Origin: Paraburkholderia ribeironis
GTDB taxonomy: Bacteria > Pseudomonadota > Gammaproteobacteria > Burkholderiales > Burkholderiaceae
NCBI RefSeq assembly: GCF_900019265.1
Contig: NZ_CYGX02000047.1
Coordinates: 59,946 to 123,945 of the forward strand
Direction of reading: 5' to 3'
Length of the DNA: 64,000 nt
Made by a program: the position numbers and the translations under genes. The notes beneath the pieces are model-generated. The model ran no database searches and had not been told where the DNA came from. It saw only the letters and a program-made list of their open reading frames with translations. This document shows, one piece after another, positions 1 to 8,779 of the stretch. Within the stretch, counting starts at the first letter, position 1. Each line of letters begins with the position of its first letter.

Positions 1-12
1 AGCAAAGGACAT
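1..12 (-). CDS. Start of a gene cut by the window edge, probably riboflavin synthesis (ribB-like)
   Basis: Only the first four codons (ATG TCC TTT GCT, reading M-S-F-A) lie inside the window, so the protein cannot be identified from its own sequence. The call rests on context: an FMN riboswitch sits about 150 bases upstream on the same strand with no other gene between. In proteobacteria this element most often precedes ribB (3,4-dihydroxy-2-butanone 4-phosphate synthase); a riboflavin transporter is the main alternative. The ATG has only a weak purine stretch (GATGAGCG) before it. The start codon itself is uncertain. Confidence 0.4.
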
Positions 13-112
13 GGTTGAAACGCTCATCGCAAAAGTTGGGCGAAAAACGTTTCAGGGCATTGCAAACAGACGGGCACGCGCCGTTGAACGCCGCGCAAAG
101 CGACGCTCGCGC

Positions 113-134
113 GCCGCCCGAACCACTGGCGGCG
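113..134 (-). promoter_or_regulatory. GC-rich hairpin downstream of the FMN aptamer
   Basis: Inverted repeat GCCGCC / GGCGGC with a nine-base loop, lying 3' of the aptamer on the minus strand. No T run follows, so it is not a standard intrinsic terminator. It may be part of the riboswitch expression platform; this is inference from position. Confidence 0.35.
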
Positions 135-162
135 CCACGGAAACGCACATGACTATCTGCAC

Positions 163-337
163 ATCTTCTTCCATCCGGACTGTAACCGTCGGCTCTGGCC
201 TCTCACCAGATCTGCTGACCCCGCTGCGGTTTCCACTAACCGGAAGACCGCACGATGCGGGCGCTCGCGGGCTCGTCGGCTCACGCTTTCGCGTTGCCGG
301 CATACCGCCGGTGGGGAATTTCGCCCCGCCCTGAAGA
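163..337 (-). promoter_or_regulatory. FMN riboswitch (RFN element)
   Basis: Read on the minus strand, the region carries the conserved RFN blocks in order: CAGGGCGGGG near the 5' end, ATTCCCCACCGGCGGTA, GCCGAC..AGCCCGCGAGCGC, GTCAGCAGATCTGGTG, GCCAGAGCCGACGGTTA and AGTCCGGATG with a purine-rich 3' end (GGAAGAAGATG). These are the core joining segments of the six-helix FMN aptamer, including the closing P1 strands. A GC-rich hairpin at 113-134 lies between the aptamer and the downstream ATG and may be part of the expression platform. FMN binding would be expected to lower expression of the gene that leaves the window at the left edge. Confidence 0.93.
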
Positions 338-461
338 CGCACTGATTGCCGGATCGACCGGCTGACGAAGCATACAACAGTCGCGCAGGACCTTGCAGCG
401 CAACCCCTACTGAACACACGGAGATCGTCAAAGTACCACGCGTCCCGTTGCGGACATGCGG

Positions 462-1223
462 CTAAACCGGTGTGGCCTCGCGCGCCGCTTTGTGCAGCGG
501 TTCGTGCCGCGCCTCGTGTTGCGCCTCGTGTTGCGCCTCGCTCTGCGCCTCGTGTTGTACCTCGCGTTGCGCCGGCACATCCCAGCGCGGCGGCGTCTCC
601 GCCCTCAGCGTCACGCGAAACGCGCGTGCTTCGGTGTCGCCCGGATTGCGCAGACTGTGCGGCTGGTCGGCGTCGAACACGATCGCGTCACCGGTGGCAA
701 GCAACTGGCGCCGATCGTGCACGCTGACTTCCAGCGTGCCTTCGCTGACCACGAGGTTCACCGTCGTACCCGGCGCGCGACGTATGCCGACCTCGGTGTG
801 CAACGGCGCAATGCGCAGCTCGTGAAACTCGGCGGCGGTCGGCTCGGCGTCGGGGTAAAGCGGCCGGGCCGAATAGCGGCCGTTCGAACTGACGACGCGC
901 GTCGAGCGATCGGCCGGCAAGTGTTCGAAGCCGTTGGTCGCGTAACGCCGCAAGAACGCCGCCACCGACACCTTCAACGCCGCCGCAACCTTGCACAGCA
1001 CCTTGATGGACGGCACGCTGCGCGCCGACTCGATCTGCGCGAGCATCGCCCGCGACACGCCGGAGGCGCGCGCCAATGCATCGAGCGACAACTGCCGCTC
1101 GGCACGCAAGCGCGAGAGGTTGACGCCGACCAGTTGTTCCAGTGCATCGAAGGGTTCGGCGGCACGCGGCGGCGCATCGGTACTGGCCAAGGGATCGCGA
1201 ACCAGCGCGAGCGGGGAATGCAT
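462..1223 (-). CDS. XRE-family transcriptional regulator with cupin domain
   Basis: A 253-residue cytoplasmic regulator. Residues about 28-85 form an XRE/Cro helix-turn-helix (LSLDALARASGVSRAMLAQIE) and residues about 140-210 a small cupin barrel (GTTVNLVVSEGTLEV ... DADQPHSLRNPG), the layout of regulators that sense a small ligand and often control amine, sulfur or amino-acid genes. The start at 1223 is preferred because GGAGG lies just upstream; longer in-frame starts lack a ribosome site. The last 30 residues are a low-complexity tail of QHEA-type repeats matching a 12-base DNA repeat, absent from typical members. It is transcribed away from miaB. The target genes cannot be told from the sequence. 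Confidence 0.85.
   Translation of the reverse strand: MHSPLALVRDPLASTDAPPRAAEPFDALEQLVGVNLSRLRAERQLSLDALARASGVSRAMLAQIESARSVPSIKVLCKVAAALKVSVAAFLRRYATNGFEHLPADRSTRVVSSNGRYSARPLYPDAEPTAAEFHELRIAPLHTEVGIRRAPGTTVNLVVSEGTLEVSVHDRRQLLATGDAIVFDADQPHSLRNPGDTEARAFRVTLRAETPPRWDVPAQREVQHEAQSEAQHEAQHEARHEPLHKAAREATPV
500..578. repeat. 12-bp tandem repeat inside the regulator gene
   Basis: Roughly six copies of a CTCGTGTTGCGC-like unit. The unit length is a multiple of three, so copy changes keep the frame and only lengthen or shorten the QHEA tail of the encoded regulator. Confidence 0.75.
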
Positions 1224-1763
1224 GATTGCCTCCAAAGCGCCGACGGACGACGCGCAAGCGATAAGTGAAAGCACGATAGCATCGCGTTGTGCCGCGCCCA
1301 ACGAAGTTATCTTCACACTGTTATCAGCATTGCGGAGAGCGATATTCGCAAAGCTTGTGCGCATTTTTCATATCGACGCAGGCTCGTGCTGCTGATGCAC
1401 AACTTCATGCACGACGATCCAAACGAACGGCCTTATAGCATCAGCGCCTCGCTCTGGGCGCGCTTCACGGGCGCGACTTGCGTAGATTGAAAATCGACGC
1501 CTGCCGTAAGCAGGCGATTCAGCAAGCCAGCCATTCCCCGGCGCCGCCACGCGCCGATCCGGGCGCGCCAGCCGGATTTCGTGAAGGGCTATAATGTGAC
1601 GTTACGCTGCAGACGTGCCTCGCTGGCTGGACGAGGCGACCCGACGCGGTTCACGGCGGACCCAGACACCGCCCCGCGGCCCTTGCGCACGTCGCCCGTA
1701 CGTTTGTCCCCCTCACCTTTTACACGACGCCCCCAGATTAACCACTGCGACCGGCGAACTTCG
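1224..1763. other. Long intergenic region between the XRE regulator and miaB
   Basis: No convincing gene is seen in these 540 bases; the open frames crossing it lack ribosome sites and recognisable motifs. It should hold the divergent promoters of the regulator and miaB. A TATAAT at 1590-1595 is the best -10 candidate for miaB, without a clear -35. A direct repeat GTTATC at 1306-1311 and 1320-1325 lies before the regulator gene and could be an operator. Confidence 0.5.
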
Positions 1764-3137
1764 ATGACCAAGAAAGTTTATGTAAAGACCTTTGGCTGCC
1801 AGATGAACGAGTACGACTCCGACAAGATGGTCGACGTACTCGGCGCGGCCGAAGGACTCGTCAAGACCGACACGCCGGAAGACGCGGACGTGATCCTGTT
1901 CAACACCTGCTCGGTGCGCGAAAAAGCACAGGAGAAGGTCTTCTCCGACCTCGGCCGCGTGCGCGAGCTGAAGGAAGCGAATCCCGATCTGATCATTGGC
2001 GTGGGCGGTTGCGTGGCCAGCCAGGAAGGCGCGGCGATCGTTGCGCGTGCACCGTATGTCGACCTGGTGTTCGGTCCGCAAACGCTGCACCGTCTGCCGC
2101 AGATGATCGACCAGCGCCGCGCGAGCGGCCGCGCGCAAGTTGACATCACATTCCCGGAAATCGAAAAGTTCGATCACCTGCCGCCGGCGCGCGTCGACGG
2201 CCCGAGCGCGTTCGTGTCGATCATGGAAGGCTGCAGCAAGTACTGCAGCTATTGCGTCGTGCCGTACACGCGCGGCGAAGAAGTGTCGCGCCCGCTGGAT
2301 GACGTGCTGACCGAAATCGCCGGCCTCGCCGACCAAGGCGTGCGCGAAGTCACGCTGCTCGGCCAGAACGTCAACGCATATCGCGGCGGCCTCACGCTCG
2401 GTTCGTCGGAGATCGCCGACTTCGCGACCTTGATCGAATACGTCGCCGATATTCCGGGCATCGAACGGATTCGCTACACCACGTCGCATCCGAAGGAATT
2501 CACACAGCGTCTGATCGACACCTACGCGAAGGTGCCCAAGCTCGTCAGCCATCTGCATCTGCCGGTGCAGCACGGCTCCGATCGCATCCTGATGGCGATG
2601 AAGCGCGGCTACACAGTGCTCGAATACAAGTCGGTGATCCGCAAGCTGCGCGCGATCCGCCCGGATCTGTCGCTGTCCACCGACATGATCGTCGGCTTCC
2701 CTGGCGAGACGGAAGAAGACTTCGACAAGATGATGGCGCTCGTCCACGAGATGAAGTACGACACCAGCTTCTCGTTCATCTATAGCCCGCGCCCCGGCAC
2801 GCCCGCCGCGAACCTGCACGACGACACGCCGCGCGAGGTGAAGCTCAGGCGTCTGCAACACCTGCAGGCCACCATCGAGGAGAACGTTCAGCGCATCAGC
2901 GATGCGATGGTCGGCAAGATCGAGCGCATTCTGGTCGAGCGCCCGGCGCGCAAGGACCCGAACGAACTCGCGGGCCGCACCGAGAACAACCGGGTGGTGA
3001 ATTTCCCGGCGCCGGTGGCGTCGCACGCGCGGCTGATCGGTCAGATGGTGGACGTGAAGATCGTCCATGCGTACCCGCATTCGCTGCGTGGCGAGCTCGT
3101 GCTCGTTCATGACGACGCGCCGGCCACCGCCCACTGA
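1764..3137 (+). CDS. miaB: tRNA-2-methylthio-N6-dimethylallyladenosine synthase MiaB
   Basis: Radical SAM enzyme that adds the 2-methylthio group to isopentenyl-adenosine at position 37 of tRNAs reading UNN codons. The 457-residue length is normal. The N-terminal methylthiotransferase domain carries cluster cysteines C12, C49 and C83; the radical SAM motif is C157-x3-C161-x2-C164 (CSKYCSYC); a TRAM RNA-binding domain occupies about the last 65 residues. The start at 1764 gives the typical MTKKVYVKTFGCQMN opening; upstream in-frame codons look non-coding. It heads a same-strand series with phoH, ybeY and corC, a gene order common in proteobacteria. Confidence 0.97.
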   Translation: MTKKVYVKTFGCQMNEYDSDKMVDVLGAAEGLVKTDTPEDADVILFNTCSVREKAQEKVFSDLGRVRELKEANPDLIIGVGGCVASQEGAAIVARAPYVDLVFGPQTLHRLPQMIDQRRASGRAQVDITFPEIEKFDHLPPARVDGPSAFVSIMEGCSKYCSYCVVPYTRGEEVSRPLDDVLTEIAGLADQGVREVTLLGQNVNAYRGGLTLGSSEIADFATLIEYVADIPGIERIRYTTSHPKEFTQRLIDTYAKVPKLVSHLHLPVQHGSDRILMAMKRGYTVLEYKSVIRKLRAIRPDLSLSTDMIVGFPGETEEDFDKMMALVHEMKYDTSFSFIYSPRPGTPAANLHDDTPREVKLRRLQHLQATIEENVQRISDAMVGKIERILVERPARKDPNELAGRTENNRVVNFPAPVASHARLIGQMVDVKIVHAYPHSLRGELVLVHDDAPATAH

Positions 3138-3171
3138 GCCGTATCGAAACCGACAGGATCGACCCACCGCC

Positions 3172-4239
3172 TTGAAGACCACTCAGCAGCATCTGGAATT
3201 CACCGCACCGCACGACGACAACGCGCGGCTCGCCAACCTCTGCGGACCGCTCGACGAAAATCTGCGGCAGATCGAGCAGGCGCTCGACGTGACCCTGCAG
3301 CGCCGTGCCCACCGCATCACGATTCGCGGACGTGGCGCGAAGCTCGCGCTCACCGCACTCGAGAACTTCTACAACAATGCACGCGAACCGCTGTCGGTCG
3401 ACGACATCCAGCTCGCGCTGGTCGAAGTGCGCCATCCGGCGCGCCACCGTCCGAACGGCAATGGTGATGAAGCCGGCGAGCCGCGTTTTCCGGGCAATCC
3501 GGATCATCCGTTCGACCAGCCCGTCGACGCCATCGACGACGACCTCGAAGAATTCGGCCCGAAGCTGTACACGCGGCGCGCGGACCTGCGCGGACGCACG
3601 CCGGCGCAGCGCGAATACCTGAAGCAGATCATCTCGCACGACGTGACTCTCGGCGTCGGCCCGGCTGGTACGGGCAAGACGTATCTCGCGGTGGCCTGCG
3701 CGGTGGACGCGCTGGAGCGCGATCAGGTCAAACGCATCGTGCTGACGCGGCCCGCGGTCGAAGCGGGCGAGCGTCTCGGCTTCCTGCCGGGCGATCTGGC
3801 GCAGAAGGTCGACCCGTATCTGCGGCCGCTGTACGACGCGCTGTACGACCTGCTCGGCTTCGACAAGACCGCCAAGATGTTCGAGCGGCAGATGATCGAA
3901 ATTGCGCCGCTCGCGTACATGCGCGGCCGCACGCTGAACCACGCGTTCATCATCCTCGACGAGGCGCAGAACACCACGCCCGAACAGATGAAGATGTTCC
4001 TCACGCGCATCGGCTTCGGCTCGAAGGCGGTCGTCACCGGCGACACGACCCAGATCGACCTGCCGCGCGGCCACAAGAGCGGGCTGATCGAAGCGCAGCA
4101 GGTGCTCGCGAACGTGCGCGGCATTGCGCTGACGCGCTTCACCAGCGCGGATGTGGTGCGGCATCCGCTGGTCGCGCGAATTGTGGAGGCGTACGATGCG
4201 CATGCGCAGAAATCGGCCGGTCCGGTGGATTCGCGCTGA
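3172..4239 (+). CDS. PhoH family protein (PhoH-like ATPase)
   Basis: Cytoplasmic P-loop ATPase of the PhoH/YbeZ family, about 355 residues. Walker A is GPAGTGKT and Walker B reads IILDEAQNTT. Family members pair with YbeY, encoded next, in RNA maturation, which fits the neighbourhood. The start is a judgement: a TTG at 3172 gives the family-like opening LKTTQQHLEFTAP just after miaB's stop at 3137, whereas the ATG at 3067 would overlap the end of miaB by 71 bases. Residues about 90-120 (acidic, Pro/Asn-rich) form a variable linker before the ATPase domain. Substrate is not established for this family. Confidence 0.93.
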   Translation: MKTTQQHLEFTAPHDDNARLANLCGPLDENLRQIEQALDVTLQRRAHRITIRGRGAKLALTALENFYNNAREPLSVDDIQLALVEVRHPARHRPNGNGDEAGEPRFPGNPDHPFDQPVDAIDDDLEEFGPKLYTRRADLRGRTPAQREYLKQIISHDVTLGVGPAGTGKTYLAVACAVDALERDQVKRIVLTRPAVEAGERLGFLPGDLAQKVDPYLRPLYDALYDLLGFDKTAKMFERQMIEIAPLAYMRGRTLNHAFIILDEAQNTTPEQMKMFLTRIGFGSKAVVTGDTTQIDLPRGHKSGLIEAQQVLANVRGIALTRFTSADVVRHPLVARIVEAYDAHAQKSAGPVDSR

Positions 4240-4311
4240 TGCGCGGCCGCTGAACGCGCTCCCGCGAGGACGAATTCAACGAACGCAACGAATGGAAAAA
4301 CCCGAAACCGC

Positions 4312-4773
4312 ATGAGCCGCGCCCCGAAACTGACGCTGAACCTGCAATTCCCCGCGGCCCGCGCGTGGCCGGAACACAAGGCGCTGCTGCCGCGCGCCAC
4401 CGTGGCAAGCTGGATCAAGGCGGCGCTCTTCGCGGATGGCGAACTGACGGTGCGTTTCGTCGATGCCGAAGAAGGCCGCACGCTGAACCGCACCTATCGC
4501 GGCAAAGACTATTCGACCAACGTGTTGACCTTCGCGTACGCCGAATCGGAAGACGATCCGGTGACGGGCGACCTGATCCTGTGCTGCCCGGTGGTCGAGA
4601 AGGAAGCCGCCGAGCAGGGCAAGCCGCTCGTCGCGCACTACGCGCATCTGCTCGTGCACGGCACGCTCCACGCGCAGGGCTACGACCACGAAGTGGAAGA
4701 AGAAGCCGAGGAGATGGAAGCGCTCGAAACCGAAATCCTTGGCAAGCTCGGGTTTCCCGATCCGTATCAATAG
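4312..4773 (+). CDS. ybeY: Endoribonuclease YbeY (rRNA maturation factor)
   Basis: Single-strand endoribonuclease needed for 16S rRNA 3' end maturation and 70S ribosome quality control. The 153-residue protein has the zinc-binding motif H116-x3-H120-x5-H126 (HGTLHAQGYDH) and the family motif LNRTYRGKDYSTNVLTF. It follows phoH, its usual partner, by 72 bases. Length and start are standard for the family. Confidence 0.96.
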   Translation: MSRAPKLTLNLQFPAARAWPEHKALLPRATVASWIKAALFADGELTVRFVDAEEGRTLNRTYRGKDYSTNVLTFAYAESEDDPVTGDLILCCPVVEKEAAEQGKPLVAHYAHLLVHGTLHAQGYDHEVEEEAEEMEALETEILGKLGFPDPYQ

Positions 4774-4822
4774 CCATCAGCCGCCATTCCACTGCCAACG
4801 TTACCCACGTTCGAACCACACC

Positions 4823-5533
4823 GTGAGCACCTCGTCTCCTGAAGCCGATACCCGAACGCCTTGCCCGGACTATCCGCCGACGCTCGGCGAATCGCGGCTC
4901 CTGACCGACGAGGAGTTGCGCGCGTCGCTCGAATGCACGCTGCGCGGCTGGGACCGCCAGAGCGACCTGTGGCTGTTCGGCTACGGCTCGTTGATCTGGA
5001 ACCCTGGCCTGCCGACGGTTGAAGCGACGCGCTCGAAGGTGCATGGCTATCACCGTGGACTGTATCTGTGGTCGCGCGTGAATCGCGGCACGCCCGAGCA
5101 GCCGGGCCTCGTGCTCGCGCTCGACCGCGGCGGTTCGTGCACCGGCATCGCGTTCCGGCTCGCCGCCGAAGGCTCGATGCCGCATCTCGAAGCGCTCTGG
5201 CGCCGTGAGATGGCGATGGGCTCGTATCGTCCGGCATGGCTGCCGTGCGTGCTCGCCGACGGCCGGCGCGTCGACGCGCTGGCGTTCGTGATGCGCCGTG
5301 ACGTGCCGAGCTACACCGGCAAGCTGCGCGACGACGTCGTCAAAACCGTGTTCGGCTGCGCATGCGGGCGCTACGGCACCACGCTCGATTACGTCAGCCG
5401 GACCGTCCAGGCGCTGCGCGAAAGCGGCATGCCCGATCGCGCGCTCGAAGCGCTGCTGGGACGCTGTCGCGAGGAACGCCGCGAAGCTGCCGAACCATCG
5501 GTCCGACCCTCCGGCCAGTTAGCGGGGCAATGA
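4823..5533 (+). CDS. Gamma-glutamylcyclotransferase (ChaC type)
   Basis: About 236 residues. The glycine-rich substrate loop reads FGYGSLIWNPG, followed by VHGYHRGLYLWSRVNRGTPEQPG, characteristic of ChaC enzymes, which cleave glutathione to 5-oxoproline and Cys-Gly in the cytosol. The chosen start is GTG at 4823, 49 bases after ybeY; the in-frame ATG at 4739 lies within ybeY and gives an atypical N-terminus. A nine-base tandem repeat begins two bases after the stop codon. Whether it acts on glutathione here is inferred from the family. Confidence 0.9.
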   Translation: MSTSSPEADTRTPCPDYPPTLGESRLLTDEELRASLECTLRGWDRQSDLWLFGYGSLIWNPGLPTVEATRSKVHGYHRGLYLWSRVNRGTPEQPGLVLALDRGGSCTGIAFRLAAEGSMPHLEALWRREMAMGSYRPAWLPCVLADGRRVDALAFVMRRDVPSYTGKLRDDVVKTVFGCACGRYGTTLDYVSRTVQALRESGMPDRALEALLGRCREERREAAEPSVRPSGQLAGQ

Positions 5534-5534
5534 A

Positions 5535-5606
5535 CCTGTTGAGCCGGTTGAGCCGGTTGAGCCTGTTGAGCCTGTTGAGCCTGTTGAGCCTGCTGAACCC
5601 GCTGAA
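5535..5606. repeat. Nine-base tandem repeat after the chaC-like gene
   Basis: Eight consecutive nine-base units of the form CCTGTTGAG, with variants CCGGTTGAG, CCTGCTGAA and CCCGCTGAA. It starts just beyond the stop codon at 5531-5533. Confidence 0.9.
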
Positions 5607-5903
5607 GCTGCAGCGCCCGCTGCGCACCGTCAGGCCAGCCGCAAGCGGCCACTGCGCCGCCGCGCAGCACATCGCGTGCCGCCCCTTGCGCAGCACTTTT
5701 TTGCTCGACGACGCTTTTCCGCGCGCAATCAGTTAGGATTGACCTACGTCCCGCCGCTCGCGACGGGAGCCGTTTGATCCAGCTTCACCCAGCTTCGCCC
5801 AGCATCACCCATCGCCCAGACCGGCGGGACACGGTCCTGCCATGTGCCTGGTGTATCCTTAATGCTCTGCAACAGCGCGTCCAGTCTCGTCGGGCGCACT
5901 ACC
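5607..5903. other. Intergenic region before corC
   Basis: About 300 bases without a credible gene. They contain a cluster of CCCAGC-rich short repeats near 5780-5810 and should hold the corC promoter, but no clear -35/-10 pair is visible. Confidence 0.4.
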
Positions 5904-6797
5904 ATGAACGACACGTATCCCAGTCGACGCCAAACCGACAAACCGCAAGAAAAGCGCTCGCTCCTCGAGCGTCTGACCGACTTCATCTCGCCTGAGCCCG
6001 ACTCGCGCGCCGAACTTCTGGAAATTCTGCAGGACGCGCACGAGCGCAACCTGATCGACGCCGACTCGCTGTCGATGATCGAAGGCGTATTCCAGGTGTC
6101 CGAACTCAGCGCACGCGACATCATGGTGCCGCGCGCCCAAATGGACGCGATCAACATCGCGGACAATCCTGCCGAATTTATCCCCTACGTGCTTGAAAAA
6201 GCGCACTCGCGCTATCCGGTCTACGAAGGCAATCGCGACAACATCATCGGCGTGCTGCTGGCCAAAGACCTGCTGCGCTATTACGCCGAAGAAGAGTTCG
6301 ACGTGCGCGGCATGCTGCGCCCAGCCGTGTTCATTCCCGAGTCCAAGCGCCTGAACGTGCTGCTGCACGACTTCCGCGTGAATCGCAATCACCTCGCGGT
6401 GGTGGTCGACGAATACGGCGGCGTGGCCGGCCTGATCACGATCGAGGACGTGCTGGAACAGATCGTCGGCGATATCGAGGACGAATACGACTTCGACGAG
6501 GAAAGCGGCAACATCATCGCCTCGCCGGACGGACGTTTCCGCGTGCGCGCGCTGACCGAGATCGAACAGTTCAATGAGGTGTTCGGCACGCACTACTCGG
6601 ACGAGGAAGTCGATACGATCGGCGGGCTCGTCACACATCACTTCGGGCGCGTGCCGCATCGCGGCGAAAAGGTCCGCCTCGACGATCTGATCTTCGAAAT
6701 TCTGCGCGGCGACGCCCGCCAGATTCACATGCTGCTGGTGCGCCGCGATCCGCTGGCCGGCCAGCGCGAGCGCGATGCGCAACACGTGCAAACCTGA
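5904..6797 (+). CDS. corC: CorC/HlyC family protein with CBS domains
   Basis: A 297-residue protein made of an acidic N-terminal segment, two CBS domains (about residues 70-195; motifs DIMVPRAQM and VVVDEYGGVAGLITIEDVLEQIVGDIEDEYD) and a C-terminal CorC_HlyC domain. It has no membrane spans, so it matches cytoplasmic CorC, linked to magnesium/cobalt efflux and resistance, rather than the membrane-anchored CNNM type. It sits between ybeY/chaC and lnt, the usual corC-lnt pair (57-base gap). Start chosen at the ATG giving MNDTYPS; an earlier in-frame ATG at 5844 gives an unlikely leader. Confidence 0.93.
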   Translation: MNDTYPSRRQTDKPQEKRSLLERLTDFISPEPDSRAELLEILQDAHERNLIDADSLSMIEGVFQVSELSARDIMVPRAQMDAINIADNPAEFIPYVLEKAHSRYPVYEGNRDNIIGVLLAKDLLRYYAEEEFDVRGMLRPAVFIPESKRLNVLLHDFRVNRNHLAVVVDEYGGVAGLITIEDVLEQIVGDIEDEYDFDEESGNIIASPDGRFRVRALTEIEQFNEVFGTHYSDEEVDTIGGLVTHHFGRVPHRGEKVRLDDLIFEILRGDARQIHMLLVRRDPLAGQRERDAQHVQT

Positions 6798-6854
6798 TCC
6801 GCTGCGTTTGCTCGCTTTTTTGCTTCCATAACTTCTCACGCCGACCGCGCAACA

Positions 6855-8618
6855 ATGGCCGACCCGATCACTTCCCGCTCACGCCCCGGCGTGAGCGTTC
6901 CCGCTGCCGACGCTACACGCGCCCGCGCGCTACCCCGCTGGCATTACCTCGCCGCGCTGGTCGCGGGCGCGGCCAATACGCTGTCGTTCGCGCCGACGCC
7001 ACACGGCGGCTGGCTGCAACTGGCGATCTTCGTGTTCTTCTTCACGTGGCTCTCGCGGACCACCGGCTGGAAGAGCGCCGCGCTGACGGGCGGTGCGTTC
7101 GGCTTCGGCAATTTCGTGACCGGCGTGTGGTGGCTGTACGTCAGCATGCACTACTACGGCGGCATGGCTGCGCCGCTCGCCGCCGCGGCGGTCGTGCTGT
7201 TCTCGCTGTACCTGGCGCTCTATCCGGCGCTGGCCGCGGCCATCTGGTCGTTCTGCGCCGGCCATGCGCGCAACGGCGGCAAAGGCGCGGCGGACACCGA
7301 CCCGCCGTTCTCGCCGACCTGGCACGGCGCGCTGGCCTTTGCGAGCGCGTGGGCGATCGGCGAATGGTTGCGCGGCACGGTATTCACCGGCTTTCCGTGG
7401 CTCGCGAGCGGCTATGCGCAAGTGGACGGCCCGTTCGCCGGGTTTGCGCCGGTGGTGGGCGTGTACGGTGTCGGCTGGATGCTCGCGCTGGTCGCCGCGT
7501 TGATCGTGCAAGCGCTGCTGCCGCTCGTGCCGCCGCTGCAGGCTGCGCACGCACCGCGCGGCGAAGCCGCCGGCGGGCGCCGCCACGACGAAGACAGCGG
7601 CCACGGCGCAGCACGGCGCGCGGCGCCTCGCGGCATGGCGCGCAGCGCCGTGCCCGGCGGTATTGCGCTCGCTCTGATCGCGGCCGGCCTGCTGCTGCCG
7701 CTCGTCCAATGGACCACGCCGGCCAACGCGCCACTGACAGTGCGTCTGCTGCAAGGCAACGTCAAACAGGAGATGAAGTTCGAGGAAGCCGGCATGCGCG
7801 CGGCGATCGACCAGTATCAGCAGATGATCACCGCGAAGCCGGCCGATCTGATCGTCACGCCCGAAACGGCCATTCCCGTGCTCGCGCAGCAATTGCCGGC
7901 ACCGTTCGCCGCGGCGGTGCGCGAGTTCTCCGACTCGACCGGCAGCGCGATCCTGTTCGGCGCGATCGGCGGCACCATCACGCCGGAAGGCCAGGTGATC
8001 GACTATACGAACAGCCTGTTCGGCGTCACGCCCGGCTCACACGACGTGTACCGCTACGACAAGCATCACCTCGTGCCGTTCGGCGAATTCGTGCCGTGGG
8101 GCTTCCGCTGGTTCGTCAATCTGATGAGCATTCCGCTCGGCGATTTCTTCCGTGGCGCGCCGGTGCAGAAGCCGTTCATGGTTCATAACCAGCCGGTCGC
8201 GGTCAACATCTGCTACGAGGACATCTTCGGCGAAGAGATTGCGCGGACCATCCGCGAGAGCGATACGCCAGCCGGCGTGCTCATCAACACGACCAATCTC
8301 GCGTGGTTCGGCGACACGATCGCATTGGACCAGCACCTGCAGATCGCCCGCATGCGCTCGCTGGAAACCGGCCGGCCGATGCTGCGCGCGACCAACACTG
8401 GCATGACGGCCGCGATCGATGCGAACGGCAAGGTGATCGGACGGCTGACGCCGTACACGATCGGCTCGCTCGATGTGAAAGTGCAAGGCACCTCGGGCAG
8501 CACGCCGTACGTGACGAGCGGCAACAATACGGTGCTGGCGGTGTCGGTCATGCTGCTGGCGTTCGGCTTCGCGTTCGGACCGGGGATTACGCGGCGCCGC
8601 AACGGCAAGCAGCCATAA
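6855..8618 (+). CDS. lnt: Apolipoprotein N-acyltransferase
   Basis: Inner-membrane enzyme that adds the third acyl chain to lipoproteins, needed for Lol sorting. The 587-residue protein has about seven hydrophobic spans and a periplasmic nitrilase domain. The catalytic triad is visible: Glu in TPETAIPV, Lys in RYDKHHLVPFGEF and Cys in NICYEDIFGEE. It is longer than E. coli Lnt (512); much of the excess is a low-complexity, His/Arg/Ala/Gly-rich stretch at about residues 228-265 between the last N-terminal span and the one before the nitrilase domain. Follows corC closely. Confidence 0.95.
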   Translation: MADPITSRSRPGVSVPAADATRARALPRWHYLAALVAGAANTLSFAPTPHGGWLQLAIFVFFFTWLSRTTGWKSAALTGGAFGFGNFVTGVWWLYVSMHYYGGMAAPLAAAAVVLFSLYLALYPALAAAIWSFCAGHARNGGKGAADTDPPFSPTWHGALAFASAWAIGEWLRGTVFTGFPWLASGYAQVDGPFAGFAPVVGVYGVGWMLALVAALIVQALLPLVPPLQAAHAPRGEAAGGRRHDEDSGHGAARRAAPRGMARSAVPGGIALALIAAGLLLPLVQWTTPANAPLTVRLLQGNVKQEMKFEEAGMRAAIDQYQQMITAKPADLIVTPETAIPVLAQQLPAPFAAAVREFSDSTGSAILFGAIGGTITPEGQVIDYTNSLFGVTPGSHDVYRYDKHHLVPFGEFVPWGFRWFVNLMSIPLGDFFRGAPVQKPFMVHNQPVAVNICYEDIFGEEIARTIRESDTPAGVLINTTNLAWFGDTIALDQHLQIARMRSLETGRPMLRATNTGMTAAIDANGKVIGRLTPYTIGSLDVKVQGTSGSTPYVTSGNNTVLAVSVMLLAFGFAFGPGITRRRNGKQP

Positions 8619-8750
8619 ACCGCGCTCGAGCGCATTGGCTCATGTGCTGTTCGTGCGTGCTGTCCATGCGCGCCGTTTGCATGGCCGCATGCGTGCCGAA
8701 TGCCGATGCGAACTCAGGTGCCAATCAACGCCTGAAAAAAACGCCCGAAA

Positions 8751-8779
8751 AAAATGCGCGTGACGGACAGGCGCATTTT
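8751..8779. terminator. Bidirectional intrinsic terminator between lnt and gst
   Basis: Perfect inverted repeat AAAATGCGC / GCGCATTTT with an 11-base loop and A and T runs at the two ends, placed between convergent lnt and the glutathione transferase gene. Confidence 0.8.

Noticed and set aside
113..134. Hairpin after the FMN aptamer as an intrinsic terminator
   Set aside because: No T run follows on the minus strand.
11..431. Open frames on both strands at the left end
   Set aside because: They overlap the FMN riboswitch, have no family motifs and no ribosome sites.
1287..1550. Short open frames between the XRE regulator and miaB
   Set aside because: No ribosome sites or recognisable domains; they probably fall in promoter and leader sequence.
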